A stretch of DNA of 64,000 nt from Tethya wilhelma (taxonomy: Eukaryota; Porifera; Demospongiae; Tethyida; Tethyidae), in the NCBI GenBank assembly GCA_964030475.1, contig CAXIPT010000009.1:824197-888196 (forward strand), read 5' to 3'. The notes under the pieces were generated by a model that saw only the letters and a program-made list of their open reading frames with translations, did no database searches and had not been told where the DNA came from. The first letter of the stretch is position 1; every line of letters starts with the position of its first letter. Both the position numbers and the translations under genes were made by a program. Below are positions 27,520 through 41,243 of the stretch, piece after piece.

Positions 27520-27639
27520 CAGCTAGCCAGTACCTGTCCTTTCTTCTGGTAGATGATACCAAACTTGTGTGTCCTATCAATTGTGTGTTCATCAAACTTC
27601 TGGATCAACTGGATGTTCTGGTAAATTGTGTGTGCAGCA

Positions 27640-27696
<57 letters not shown>

Positions 27697-29388
27697 GAAA
27701 AACAAAGATAGATTATTTTGCTTGCTATTAAGTCTAAAAATTTGTACAAAGGACTCACTTTTTCAGAGGTAATATCGACAGCTTTAGTGATATTCATCTC
27801 TTCACCATGTTGTTTAGAGATGTACTAACATGCAGTAAGAAACCAAAGGGAAAAATATATCAAACATTGATATACTGCACAAATATACAAAGTGCACGCA
27901 TGAGTGAATGAAATAATGGGAATGGGAACCAACCTTGAAGTAATCTTCGGGTTCCATGTGTTCCGGGAGGTGGGAGGAGGGTATCACTTTAAAGACTGTC
28001 TCGTTCTTGGTTCTGAGCAGAGCTCGGACTTGAACACCCTGGTAGTCTTCCTCGAATTTCAGAGACAGCAAAACAGCTCCGGCTTTGCTGTCATGTGCTA
28101 TGTAGTCTGTGTGATTCTGTGTGTAGATAGTTGACAAAGATTCAAGCAAAGTCGACAGTAGTTATATACTCAAATGTTGTATGCCAGTAAAAGTACTATA
28201 ATACGCAATAACTTAATGTTGGGAGGTCCTATGAAGCTGGGACTTACACCATTGCGATCAGCTCAAAAGAAGCTTTCAAATGATACCTATTTTTATATAG
28301 GTTTGATTTTGACCCAAAATCAGAAAAAAAGCATGGACTATATAGTCAGGGGATTTTATCAAATTTGGCCATTTTGGCTTTTGACACAAAACCTAACAAA
28401 ATAGATATCATTTGAAAGATTTCTTTGAGCTGATCACAATGATGCAAGTCCCAGCTTCCTACGACCTTCCTAGACTGAGATAATGCTCGCAAAAGTATTC
28501 ATAAAAGATTGCATTGCAAATACACTTACCTGTCCCACAAAATATCTTCCGTAGATGTTAGAAATAGTGTCAGTTTGAATAGTATAATGTTCAGTGCTGA
28601 TTTCAGGGGCCCTCCAGATTCCATCTTCCCCTAGAGCTGATTCACACTCCCCATTTTCAATCCAGTACCCCCCATCAGGGGGTTCAATAATCATTGGATA
28701 GGGTCCCTCATTTGCTGCTATCACCTGTGCACACATATACACAAGGTGGAAACGAATAATTAATGAGCACCAATTAATATTAATTACTACTGAGCATGGA
28801 TGGACAAGAACAGTTTTGAATAATAAATGAGTTTCCTTAAAATTGGAAATTTTCAAAGTTTTCCCAAAGAAACATGTGAACTTTCTAAGTACAAAACTCC
28901 CACCAAAGAGAGACAAGTCTAGCATCTTGGCTTCAAAGAAGAACATAGCTACACCAAAGTGAGGTACTGTAAATAAAGAACATAATAATTTTTGCTGTGG
29001 TTTTCTTTGTAAGGTCATTGGTTCATGTCCATGTCAGCTGTTGAGTGGCTTAATGTGTGAGTAGATGTGTACATACTAGTGAAACTACAGGGTTGGGTGT
29101 TCCTTCGTTGCACATGAAAGTTGTTGAGAGAAATAGCAATAGTTACTGTTTCTTTAATGTGGTTTGGTGGTTTGGCTTGAATTATGCAAGAGAATAATAA
29201 TTATGTAATAGGCAACTAGTATAGTTGAGTTCTTGTGAACTCTCTATCTCTTTATTGTATTATGCACGAAAATAATTCTCAAAATTGTCCGTCTTATCTT
29301 TACAAACAATCCCAAACCTAAAGAAATCCCTCCCAATGAATACTCAAGCAATTGTCTGTAGTTGTAAATTGGGATGCAATTTTATGTA

Positions 29389-29441
<53 letters not shown>

Positions 29442-29448
29442 TTTGTGC

Positions 29449-29528
<80 letters not shown>

Positions 29529-29970
29529 CAATATGTGCACTGTGTAAAATCTAATGTACATTAATTATACACTCTTACCTTTCTCAGAGCTTCCATAGAC
29601 TTGCGACTGGGGGTCATCATGCTACCCACAATGAACCCCGGGGGGCTGAATGAATCCTGAACCAACGCTTCCCCCTCAACAGATCCAGATGTGCAGCTCG
29701 AGCTAGGGTGGCCATTCTCGACCGTATTGCTACTATCGACATTCACGATCGGAAGAAAGCTGATGGTCTTTGCCTTCCTCATGGCAGCAGAGGAGCTTTG
29801 TTCGGACGTAGGTGAAGGACTTGTCATACCTACTTGACCGTTTGGCAAAGAGCCATTGATTTCGATTGTGTCTGTGTTGTCTATTCCGGATCTCGGTTCC
29901 TGCAAGTGCACAAAGGAGGGAGTAATATTACAGGCAAGCGTCAATGTTACTAGTGAGTTATAGTTTTGGA

Positions 29971-30034
<64 letters not shown>

Positions 30035-30275
30035 CTGGGATGACTGACTTACCTCAAATACATCGTCTGCCTCGTCATGGTCTGTAGCTGACCCCGCCTT
30101 TAACGTGTACCGCTGGTTCTCGTACCGATTGTCCTGTGGGTGTAAAAAATTTGTGCACATAATATCACAACTGTTAAATCATTGATACAAATCACCAGGG
30201 GTTCCCTCTTTCCCTCCCTCATACTTATTTATGTAATTTGTTCACGTGGTAACCATTAGCATAAATTACACAGGG

Positions 30276-30309
<34 letters not shown>

Positions 30310-30915
30310 TCTCTCCCCCCCCCCCTCGTCACCCTCATACATACTCATGAATTATTCAGAGGGTGTTTTTGGATTGCACCTGCGCTGTCTGTGGTGCTTG
30401 TATCAAACTAACGACGGTATTTAATTTTCAACATTCCTCTCCTAATAAGATTTGCTACTCCTCTACACCAACATAAGTGTTTCTAATCGGATTTGATGCT
30501 TGCAAATCAATTGAATGTGTTGTAATTAGCCTGTAGCAACAACACATTAGGCCCGCTTCAAACAACAGGTCAACAACCAGTCGATCGCCACAAACCACAG
30601 GCTCAATGCAACTGTGCTTCATGGTTGCAACTAGTTCACTTCAAACGTGAGAGATATGGCAGAGAGTGAACTAGTTGGAATAAGTAATAAATAGCACAGA
30701 GAGAAAGGAAAGAAGGAAGAAAGGAAGTTGTTAGCTCACTGTGAAACGTGAAGTTGAAATCAGGGGGGAAAGAGCTGGTTACAATACAGAGGGAGAAAAA
30801 AGAAAGAAAAAGATAAAGTTGCTCACCTGAACTTTTGAAAGTAGATCAAGAAAGTTGTCTCTCTCCACCAACTGCAACAATAATAGCAACAGTAGGGTAT
30901 GATGTGGAGGACCAT

Positions 30916-30967
<52 letters not shown>

Positions 30968-33900
30968 ACAGTATGACATAACAAAGACACAAGTGGAAAT
31001 ATGCCCAACAAGTGGTGCTACCGAAAAAACAACATTATCAATGACAAGAATGCCACTACACATCCATCCCTCCGACAATTACATTACCCTCTCATTTTTG
31101 GTTGGTTCCCAATGCCAGCATTGTTGAAGACACAAGAATGGGTACTTATCACAGGCAGCCGCCATTCCTGGCATGAGTAGCCACCGCTATCATCTTACAA
31201 AGCTACAAGATAATGGTCGCCTTATCAGTCAAAGAGGAGCCCCCATCAAATGAAGTCTGATTGTAATTTGTAGCAATTCTAGCCACAGTGGTGTATACCA
31301 AGGGCCCTTCCCATAGAATGGTAGTACTACCAAGGGACATGCCCCCTCACTCATGATTCTAAAGATAGCTTCTGATGTAATCTGCCCACACAATTTCAGG
31401 GGATCTTATTCTCAGACACATAGAAATCTTCTACTTCAGAGGCAAAATACTTTCTTTACGGAATATTCACTACAACATGGAACAATCCCTTTAAACACTT
31501 CTCCTAACCAGCTACCACTAACCCAAAGTTACAGAAGTCAACAGTCAGGGACTTCGATGAATATCACCACTCTAAGATAGCTTCACAACAAGATGGAGTA
31601 ATGGTTTCTTTCCCTTCACATGCTTCTCCCAACCAATCCCACTAGCTCCAAGATAGAGTGGTCAACATTGATTTTAGGGAAGGGTATTATAATTATTGAG
31701 TAGGTGGGTAGCAGTAGTAGGCAAACAAGAAGAGGAAAGGACATGGTTTGTCTATAATTACTACATTAGCTGAGAAGGACGTGTAGGAGGAGAACAAACA
31801 GGACGAAATGGAATTCTGAAATTGAGTATTGGATTAAAATCCCATCAAACATTTTGTTGTGACTCATGCCCCCAAAAACATTTGTTTAGTCTCACTGCAC
31901 TACTGCACTCCAACGTTAATGCATGCATTCATGGAAATCTCAACCATGCAGACACAAATTTAGTACTGCACGACAAGAGTAAAAGTTTTTTTGTCCTGCA
32001 GGTCAACTACAACAGATTGAAGGTCAACTTACCTCTGATGTCCTGAGACCAGGTTTTGGTGCTCTATCCAAATTCTCGGCACTCATTCTGTGAGGGGGAA
32101 AATAAATAGCAACATTTCATGTAATATACCACATGAGGTGTAAGGGAAATATGGCAAATGGAGAAAGAGAGAGAAAGTGAGTCTTGAGGACTTACCTCCA
32201 AGATGTGTTGTGGTCAGAAATTGAAGCACTCTTACGATGACCCTTCTTCTTCAGTCTGATTGAGCCGTATGTCTTACCTCGCCTGTTGTGTGTGTATAAC
32301 CATACATCAGTAAGAATGAACGCACTGATCTTGAGTGGCATATACACTATGCATATATACACAGATGTTGTTCTATATTATGCACACTAGCTAGTGTGTG
32401 TGTGTGTGCCGTGACTTCCCGTATGCCAGCCAAGGCCTGAGTGCTGGGTGGACAATAGATGCATTTCTTTTGAAGTGTGTACAACATACATAAACTGAAC
32501 ACAAATTATACACCTATTTGTTATAGCACTTTGTTTAGTGAATTGTACAGTATACTAAATACCAAGGGTGTTTACAATCCATCGGCGTGGTTCCGTGTTA
32601 GCACTATTGTCAAAGGTGAAAATTACCAAATTCTATTCCCCACATAAGAAGCACGTTTCTTTGAAGTGCAGCAAAAGGTTATAAAGGTTAATTCGTATTT
32701 CTCAGGCGAACAAACACACTCAGATACAGCCAGTACATTGTACACATCCTGATTCTCTTCCTGGCTGATTCAAGTCAAACAGCTGCCCGTGCCAGAGAAA
32801 CGGTGTAGCGATCAAAAGCTCCCTCTTAGAAGGAGCTAGAGGGAAGGTACCGGCAGCTTCCTTGCTTTTGAACTCACTGTAAATACCGTGTTAGATCACA
32901 GCTGCGTTGGGTCACAAGCAGCTGCATTGCATTACTGGAATGCTCTTGAATGACGAGCCAGCGTGCAGTGAAGCACGCTAAATTATATTTTCATATTAGC
33001 CATTGTGCAGTGAGGCATACGAAATTATCTACATCTTTTGCATACTAACGACTAGCTATGCTAACAAATAGGTAGCTGTCTGACCACAGACGCAACCAAT
33101 TGAAATAGTCCTCTCACGCCAACAACAAAGGCTCCATCAATTACCCCCACCCAACTGCTGCAGAGATAAGGGTACATAGCTACAAGAGTGCCCACTCCAT
33201 AGCACAACACTAGAATGGTGAGTGTATGGCCAGCTCTGTGCAATGAATAACTCAATAAGTGCTAAATTGTCTTCATTCTGGTGTATGCATTGTAGGAGAA
33301 CAGAAGGTAACCCAATAAACGCCAGACACCTCCCACGATACTCAATGCAGAGGCTTGTAGCGTTCACATGTGTTCCACGACCCACGACTTGTGTACATGC
33401 CACATGTATGTCTACATTCTAGCGACATGTGGCGTGCATTCCTCCAATGTAAAGAGGCCGCTCAACCTTTGCCAGACGGGAAACAACCAAAGTATGTATG
33501 TATGTCGGATGTGAGCTAGTTATGAATGGATAATGAATTCAGCAACAATGGGGTTATTAATTTGATTGATACACCAGTAAAAGGGTTAACATTGAAAGTT
33601 AAGGGCTTGAAAATTTCTGTGGTGAAAGGTCCACTCTAACTAGTGATACCACAAACACGTACACCTGCACAGTGCTGGCTGACGTAGAAAATGGGCGAAA
33701 CACACCAAACTAACCCCACAACATCTCAGTGGTCAGAGCTAGTACTCTAGCATTGATAGGTCCACTTTGAAGGGGTTTCTACTACTATATAGATGGTGAA
33801 CGTTCTTACTCCACGATTCTTACATGCACCATTGTGAAACAGCAATTTGCAGAATTCATTGTGACACTTCTTCCATCAACAAAACGGAAAAGGCAATCAA

Positions 33901-34273
33901 TCACACTACCCACAGACATCCTTACCTGGTGCAATTTAATCTTTCATCACAATGACACAACAGCTGTGGGGGGAAATTGCCCACCCCCTACAAGGCATCA
34001 AGACAAACCGTCAACAGGAAATGGGACGTCTTTTTCTCAGTGTTACAATGACTGTGCTACTAGCTTAATACATAATTTATTATTTACAATGTCATCTTAA
34101 GCATCGTCCAAAGAGGAGCTGAAAATGTTTGTTTTCTGACAAATTTCATCATGTAAACTCTTGGATGGCAGCAATCCCATAAAAGGAGATTACTTGTCGA
34201 TCAAGCTCTAGATCTTATCCCAATGTTTTGCTCTAAGCGAATCGGTTTGTATACACTTCCTTACTACTCACAC

Positions 34274-34316
<43 letters not shown>

Positions 34317-34865
34317 CACACACACACACACTCATGTGAGGAAGATAAAAACAATCATTAAATTTTCTTCAAAGTTCAAGAGCTAAGACTTGCAAAACTA
34401 CTTTATTTACTCCACTCTGCCTCCATCCCATTAACCCAGTGCTCTATAGCTGTCTCCCTAACAGCACACACTCATGTAGACCAGCTCAAGCCCAGGAAGG
34501 CTTAACAAACCAACAAGGCCTCAGGTTAAGTTACCAGACATGTACTTATCCCATCCACACACCAAATTAACTGTGTGAAAACCACACTTACATCTGTACA
34601 TTCAATAAGCCTAGAGCTGCAGACCATTAGCTAGGAACTAGAATATTGGTGTTCCTGGCACAATATTATACCAGATGATAGTAAACTTCTACTTAAACAA
34701 TGGTAATACAGTACAAGTCTTATTGCAAACCATTGTGTACCAGTGCATACAGGCCTTACTCAATAAGCAACCCAGCATAGACTCATTATTCTAGCTAATA
34801 TGTGTCTCTATCATAATTCCAGTGAAAAGAGAGGGAAAACTTTTGACTTACTTTAGACTGAACAT
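23995..34865 (-). CDS. RAP1GAP: Rap1 GTPase-activating protein with GoLoco motif
   Basis: It stimulates GTP hydrolysis by Rap1. Twenty exons join in phase (1005 aa): 34865-34852, 32282-32196, 32087-32033, 30871-30827, 30133-30053, 29899-29579, 28724-28530, 28116-27934, 27824-27759, 27617-27534, 27449-27349, 27283-27154, 27050-27000, 26843-26580, 26342-26250, 25709-25551, 25457-25360, 25240-24544, 24477-24331, 24141-23995. Residues 59-75 form a GoLoco motif (F59, L62, L63, Q67, R70, Q74, R75), the element that binds GDP-loaded G-alpha-i. The N-terminal dimerisation region (GGYWIE) and Rap-GAP domain (about 330-590) follow the vertebrate sequence closely. RHIGNDIV carries the catalytic 'Asn thumb' at N463, followed by QDENTPF. 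Residues 676-908 are Ser/Arg-rich; 909-1005 form a predicted coiled coil. No PDZ domain is present, unlike SIPA1-type GAPs. The start chosen is the ATG in the 34.8-kb exon; an in-frame Met at 32086 is an alternative start. Confidence 0.93.
24203..24266. repeat. GGTATA-type tandem and inverted repeats
   Basis: Short imperfect units of TATACGG/TATATGG followed by TATACTG units and TATACC, in the last intron of the Rap1GAP gene. The left GGTATA units are complementary to the right TATACC, so it can fold back. Confidence 0.8.
25268..25345. repeat. (GT)n microsatellite ending in an ambiguous base
   Basis: About 38 GT units inside a Rap1GAP intron. The base at 25345 is N, indicating that the repeat length and the junction are unresolved. 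Confidence 0.95.
26845..26905. repeat. GTGAGG minisatellite
   Basis: Imperfect tandem units of about 10 bp (GTGTGAGGGT) in the Rap1GAP intron just upstream, in transcript sense, of the 26843-26580 exon. Read on the minus strand they are pyrimidine-rich (CCCTCACACC) and lead into the CAG acceptor. Confidence 0.85.
27450..27533. repeat. Short Rap1GAP intron made of GT/CA repeat
   Basis: This whole 84-bp intron, between the exons ending at 27534 and starting at 27449, is almost entirely (CA)n on the transcribed strand. Only about 15 bases at its donor end are non-repetitive. The repeat supplies the acceptor CAG. Confidence 0.9.
27643..27691. repeat. (GA)n microsatellite in Rap1GAP intron
   Basis: About 24 GA units, reading as (CT)n in the transcript. 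It lies about 25 bp upstream of the CAG acceptor of the 27617-27534 exon, so it acts as a long polypyrimidine tract. Confidence 0.95.
28221..28472. mobile_element. Fold-back (MITE-like) element in Rap1GAP intron
   Basis: The arms 28221-28300 and about 28395-28472 are imperfect reverse complements over some 75 bp; both contain AAGCTGGGACTT and GATCAGCTCAAA (in opposite orientation). The centre is AT-rich. The element encodes nothing and lies in the intron between the exons ending at 28530 and starting at 28116. The long inverted arms, small size and intronic position suit a non-autonomous MITE. Target-site duplications were not resolved. Confidence 0.75.
29391..29527. repeat. Long (GT)n microsatellite
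   Basis: About 137 bp of GT units interrupted once near 29437-29452 (TTTGTTTGTGCTT), in a Rap1GAP intron just downstream of the 29899-29579 exon. Confidence 0.95.
29973..30031. repeat. (GT)n microsatellite beside a donor site
   Basis: About 29 GT units, (CA)n in the transcript, beginning some 20 bp after the donor of the GoLoco-containing exon 30133-30053. Confidence 0.95.
30275..30326. repeat. (CT)n plus poly-C tract
   Basis: CT units followed by a run of C in a Rap1GAP intron. Confidence 0.95.
30918..30962. repeat. (CA)n microsatellite
   Basis: About 22 CA units in the Rap1GAP intron upstream, in transcript sense, of the 30871-30827 exon. Confidence 0.95.
34268..34331. repeat. (CA)n microsatellite
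   Basis: CA units with two CG interruptions, inside the first Rap1GAP intron (34851-32283, about 2.6 kb). Confidence 0.95.
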
Positions 34866-34884
34866 CCTATATTCTGGAACCAAA

Positions 34885-36075
34885 CTGAAACAGACAGGGA
34901 CAAGCAGTCAAGAAGAACTGTAACCACCACTGGTCAGACCAAGATACAATTCACCACAAAATCTTGTCCAAGTTAGTTATACTTGCACTTATTATTACAG
35001 TAAACAACAGCAATAGCTAGCTAGGCAGCTCTTCTCCTGGGCTAGCTCTTAGAATGCTATGGTTAATGGATGCCAAACAGTCAGATTATCTGGATGCTGC
35101 CAAATGGAAGCAGGACACACAAAATCACTCAGTCTTATAGTCTGTACCCTCCTTATATAAATGTCAAGAATGCACTGAGAAGGGATATGCTACTAATACA
35201 GAGGAACAATTAAAACTACGCCCATGTAAAGTTGAAATGGCTTCCAATTAGCAAAAACATTGCCAAAAGCATTCACCAAAGCACCATTGTCAAGATACTG
35301 CAAAAAAAAATTGTAATTCCTCGCAATAAAAATGTACACAAATTGTATTATGAGAGAATTAGGTAAGTGATTTGCAAAGATTAACGATGTTCCTCATGAT
35401 TGGGACACCTGGACGACAGCCATGCATAGCAACAAGTCACCTTATTAGTCTTAATCTTTGAAGAACAGCACAACTGACGGCAAGAACCATGCAAGGTCAA
35501 TATTGTCAGCCAAGATTCGAGAGCCAGCTGTAAAAGTTGAAGTGGCTTGTGCCTCCAAGCAACAACATCAATAAATAAATAATTCATGTACATAATTATC
35601 ACTGTGATATTGAAGCGACTCGAGTCATGAAAATTCAAACTGTCTAATGTCTTTACTAACAATTCCAAACCTAAAGGAACCCTCCCATGCCGAATGCTTG
35701 TTCAGGCAAGTACATGCGTGTATCTACAGTAAATAGCTGAGCCACTGGGGTGCCTACTACTTCATGTATACATACAAACTAGTCAAGGAGCTTCTAGCTG
35801 TTTGAAAGGTCTCCATTAAAACATCCTGCTGAGAGATATATACAAGTGGACAGAATTCCTTCACCATTAAGAGCGACACACTAGATTCCGTTCTTGTCTT
35901 TGAGCAGTGAAATATGAGCTGAAGTTTATACTGAATATTATGGGAGGTGGTATTTCTATTTGAATGGACAGACTTGGCAGTTGAGACGCTAACACAAGTG
36001 CACCACCCTTTTTGCTCGATAGCTTTCAGGAAACCTTTCCTATGACACTACGCTGTCTTCCTTGCATGCATGTAT

Positions 36076-36142
<67 letters not shown>

Positions 36143-37652
36143 TGTGTATGTGTGTTTGCTCTATCATAAGCTTACATGGTCAACACACATGTAAGTACAT
36201 TAGTGTGTGCATCATCTGTACAAATGGACGTATAGGCTTAATTAGATGAAAGGATGGAATATTAAGAGGAGAACGAATAAGGAGTGAAAAAGATTCACTA
36301 GGTGATGCACATTCCTAGAAGGCAATGGACTGCATGCTTATTAGCTGTCCACTCACACCAGTAATAAGTGTATTAGGAACTGACGCAACACAGAGTTAGC
36401 CTACAGACCTGGGCACGAGGCTAACACAGAGTTCCACCAGACAAAGATATAGAGTATAATACATGCATTAGTTAAGCATCATTAGAGGGAGCTAGCTATT
36501 GGATTGAACCATACCTGTGTCAAAGTTCAATGTCATGGCAAAGGTAATAATGACAGGATAAAGGTAATAATGACAGGAATGGTGATCTATCCGACAAGAT
36601 CCACGTGGAACTGCACTTCCTGGTGCGAAGGATGCAGCTCTTAACCTTCCTAGAAAGGCTCTGTTTGTGCAGCTCACACACAATATCTTTATAACTTGTG
36701 TGGCTAACAGGAAGACACAATGGACAAGAATAACTACCTTATCAACTTAACAAGCAAAATTTAATAATATACAGCTGTACCTTTATAGACAAAATATGTT
36801 GGAGCTTCTATTATAGCTAAAACTACGAGAAATAAACACCCTACTGCCGACAGGCGACACTAACTAACCTCACTTTAAGAGTGTGCCAACGAAAAACTCA
36901 CCATCGACATTTTTAAACAACCATTTTTCTCCATACTCTATACTCCTGGGTGGAATGGATAAGCATGGCCACATACATTGGATTGTATACCTCAACGAAG
37001 GGATACACAGACTTCCCTGCTGGCACAAAGTGTGAGTACAAAGACAAACAACAAGAAAAAAACATGTCAGGATCTTCTCAAAATCTACTTATAAGTAACA
37101 GTCAGGGGAAAAAAACAGAGATCGTGTACTCTAACACACAATACACACTTGAGTTGTTTTTTTTTCAGGATGCGCTATCACCTATGTCCCAGCATCCTGG
37201 CTGGAATCAACACAAGATTCGATGATATAACTATCTCCTTTCTTTCCTTTTAGACCTCACTGACAATAGGTGCGGAAAGCGGATGGTGAATGAAACTGAA
37301 TGCCAATAAAAATCACATAGCCAGAAAGGTAACAAATTCAAAAGGAAGCTCTACGCTCACAGCTTCACATCCTCATACATATACACAAATACGACTGGCT
37401 AGTTCAATCGGCCATCGTTGCATGGAGGCCTAGAACTGTTTGTTAAGTCAAAGCAGGGGGAATGTACGCACTGGTGTGTCTTCTATCCTGCAACATACCA
37501 TGTTTCATTACTATTATCGTGATCCATTTTTGCTGTGGTCAAAGGGACTGCTAAGGTCAAAAGGCTGTTTATAGTTCTTGTAAACTACTTGTATGTAATG
37601 TACACTGGTCTTACTCATGGGGGTTCTCTTTCTGGATCTGAGCTACAAAAGT

Positions 37653-37703
<51 letters not shown>

Positions 37704-40700
37704 TCTCTCTCTGTGACTAACAAGGCAATAGGCATTAATCCATGTACGGAAATTCATTGACCACTTGGAGAGATCAAGGGACAGCCGCTACACATTAGCA
37801 CAAAGTATCATACAAGGACAAGTTGTGTCTAGATAAAGAAAGCATAGCACCCACGCTGTTGCTTCTGAATCTCGTACGAAGACAGTATTACTTCATTTCC
37901 TACATACAACTCACCAATGTTTTACTTTTCACCGTTGCTTAGCGACATTTGAATAGCAGAACAAAACTGACCCCGGATGGTGAGATACAATTACAAACAT
38001 AAACGAATACATTAATCATGTTGTAGCGGAACACCATTCTTCTTGCATATACAAGCATTTCCATGTAAAATGCTTCTCAACTAGGTGCAAGCTTTAGTCG
38101 AGAAACAGATCAAAGAACATCTCAAGATGATGAGCTAATCAATTTCAATCTGTGAAGTCGATGTCTGACACAACAGTACAAACATGACTAGATCTGTAAA
38201 AAGATCACTGACTTCCCATGAGAATGGGGTCTTTGATGTCTAGTTACTTACATACAACTATCTTTGAACCACTGAGCAGCAATTCCCCAAGACACACACA
38301 TATTTGTCCAGCTATAGCTGAGCTGGGTAGAGGCCTTTCTTTTATAACTGGCCTATATTAAACCTAGGTCCTGTACAAAGACCTTAATGACAAACAGCTG
38401 CTCAAGTTATGCATGGCTCTACCAGTATGCATTTTCTGCTGTAAAATATTTTCAACTCATACCATTGTGTGGAGGGCTTGTTAGACTTGTTCCTTCTCAG
38501 CAGGCTCTTGCTGCTCTTTGTCACGGACTCACTCATGATCGAGTACATGAAGACAGCTGCCAGTGCACAATCTGATTCAAACGAGAGAAATCTTGCTCTT
38601 TGCAAAATGACTTGGGTAGATTCCCAGTAGGAACTCGACTTCCCTCTGCTTGCTTGGTTTCAAAGCAATCAGCTGTACAACTGCTATTAGCGTTGTGTTG
38701 TGGCTAAACTTGTTGATAAACAATTCAATCAAGAACTCCTTCAGTCTCCAACTTCAAAGGACTTGAAATCTCAAGGGTATATATAGTGACTTTCAAGAGA
38801 CGAACTAGACTTTTCTACTCCTTCGAGTTCACAGCTTACTCTAAATATCCTACAACAGCTCACGTTCTAAATAGGCTGCCCGCAATGTATAAAAATAGCT
38901 AAGTAAGTTTAGCTAACAATGCAGAGCCTACTTTATGATAACACTTCCTAAGCAACCACACAACAGGATGTAGCTTGTGTGTGCACCTCTAGGTATTCTG
39001 TACGGATCTTAGTGGGAGCTGCTATTGCTACAAGACCACAGACTTTATTTGTATCAAAGTTGACTTCAAACTTAGTGTCATTTGATCACATAAGGAGGTG
39101 ACTTCATGTTGCTTCTTCCCATAATAATATAGCATCTGCCCTCAATAATTATACTCGGTGAAGTACCTCCAACCCCTTAATAGGCAACTGAAAGTTTGTT
39201 TTTTTTTATTCCTATTTCAAGAGCACCAATAATCAAAGCACCCACATTACCATATTCTTTGCAGCTCTCTTTGCCTTCCCTCAAAAGTTTGCTAGCTGGC
39301 AAGTCGAGAGGAAACGTGCTCTTACTCATGTTCTTGATACCTTTTTCCAAAGTACAAGGCATCATAGCCACTGGCAGCTAGTTGTCAATGAACATTACAA
39401 CATTACAGTTATGTATAAATTTTGTGTGAAGAAAAGCTGAGGCATACAGAGTTCAAACGACCACATACTGTATGAGGCGTGCGTCAACTTCCACAACGTG
39501 CCTTCCAGCTTGTTCTCATATGCATCAAAATTATTGCATGCATAGCAACGCTTGGATACAAGTCAAGAACACAACTTCTACCCTTTTACACAAAGGGAAG
39601 CCAGAGACATTTGCTTCAGAGTGACAACAGAATCACAAGGAATCAGGAAAAACCACTTAAGTGAATTAGCATGGACAAAGTCTTATGCACAATGATACTT
39701 GGTCTCCCCCACACACAAAGCTCACATCATAACCCAAATGGTTGATTCAATTAATGACGTACACATGTACACAGTGCAGGACAACCTTATAAAATGCTGT
39801 AACTAGATGAAAGACACAACATCGATCTGATTCATTGTGTTACCAAAAATCATTACTCGATTCATATATTTTCCCCCAATACACCTGTATCCACTGGGAC
39901 ATTGCTGGCAGCTACTTGCAAACTTGACAGCTAGATGTAGCTACCAACCTTTACCTTCCGCTTCTGAGGCTGAGTGTCCTAAATTTCCTCTTGAACTTTC
40001 TTGGCTGTTCACTTCTTTCAAAGCTTCTTCTTCTTTGCCTCCTTTTACTCAGAGCATTGCCCATTTCTCAAAAAGATGTAGACTTTGCTACATCACCTAG
40101 AGAATCTTTTCTTTGCAACAATTATAATACTATTTACTGCAGTGATGGTTTATATAGAGCTTTTCCGAGCAAGTGTATCTGAATTTTTGTCTGCTCAGTG
40201 TGTATACATGTAGTGATGCTTGCCTTATTTTGCAATTGACTGTACGCATATGGGATCTCACTGTGAGTGACATACTACAGCCACTGCTGACACACAATCA
40301 GTATGAATATCCATCTAGAAACTCAAGAACAATGGATGATTAAATGCCGATTCTACGGTCACACAGCTGTAACTACTATAATATTACACAGCTTCTGAAG
40401 TCATGTGACTACAAAGCAGCTGCACAGCCTCATTCGTTCCTAGATGCACAATCTACCAAACTCGCAATACCTATAATTGGAGCAAAAGAAAAAATTGCTC
40501 ACAGCTACCAAAAGTCACCGACAAAAAATTCACAACCTAGCTCTGCTCCACTAGGAATTGGAGAGCTTCCTTATCAGCACATTGTAGGGCAAACTTGCCT
40601 AGCTACCAAAGGATGGCAGTGTGAGTAGTAGCATACCAACCAGTTCCAATGTAATACTAGCTCCCTGTACCCACCCACGAGCAATGCAGAGGAGGTTACT

Positions 40701-41190
40701 TGTACAGAGTGTGTACAACTACACACCTTTACACTACTAGCTAGAGGTTTACACGGCTAACTGACACAGCACACACATACACACACACAAACACGATTGA
40801 TGACAGTAGTTGTGGGCAGCCGCTGGTGGTGTTTGTGTTGGGAAAGAACCCACAAACATAAGATTTACAACAAAAAGTTGTTAGTAGATGGCTCGAGAAC
40901 GCAAGACGGGATCAGCCAGACTACCAAGCTCTCTCTTTTCTGTTTTGGCTCCATCCCAAAGATTCAAAGAGTCGTGTTGATAAAGAATATTATACTAATT
41001 GCATGAATTCACTTGATACAACATGCAAGAGTAGGGACCCAACTGCGAAGAATAGATAATTAGTTTTTTTAATGCAATTAACGCATGCAGCTGTTAGATG
41101 TGATCCAATGAGTTACTTTCAAGTTGAAAAACAAAGAAAAGAGTTATCACTTGTTGTCATCTGTAGTGCAAATGGGAGTGTCGAGTGTGT

Positions 41191-41243
<53 letters not shown>

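Noticed and set aside
27345..27797. Open frame rich in Thr-His and Leu-Ser repeats spanning several Rap1GAP exons
   Set aside because: It is read-through of two exons across microsatellite introns; the splice sites and vertebrate Rap1GAP alignment show the CA and CT tracts are intronic.
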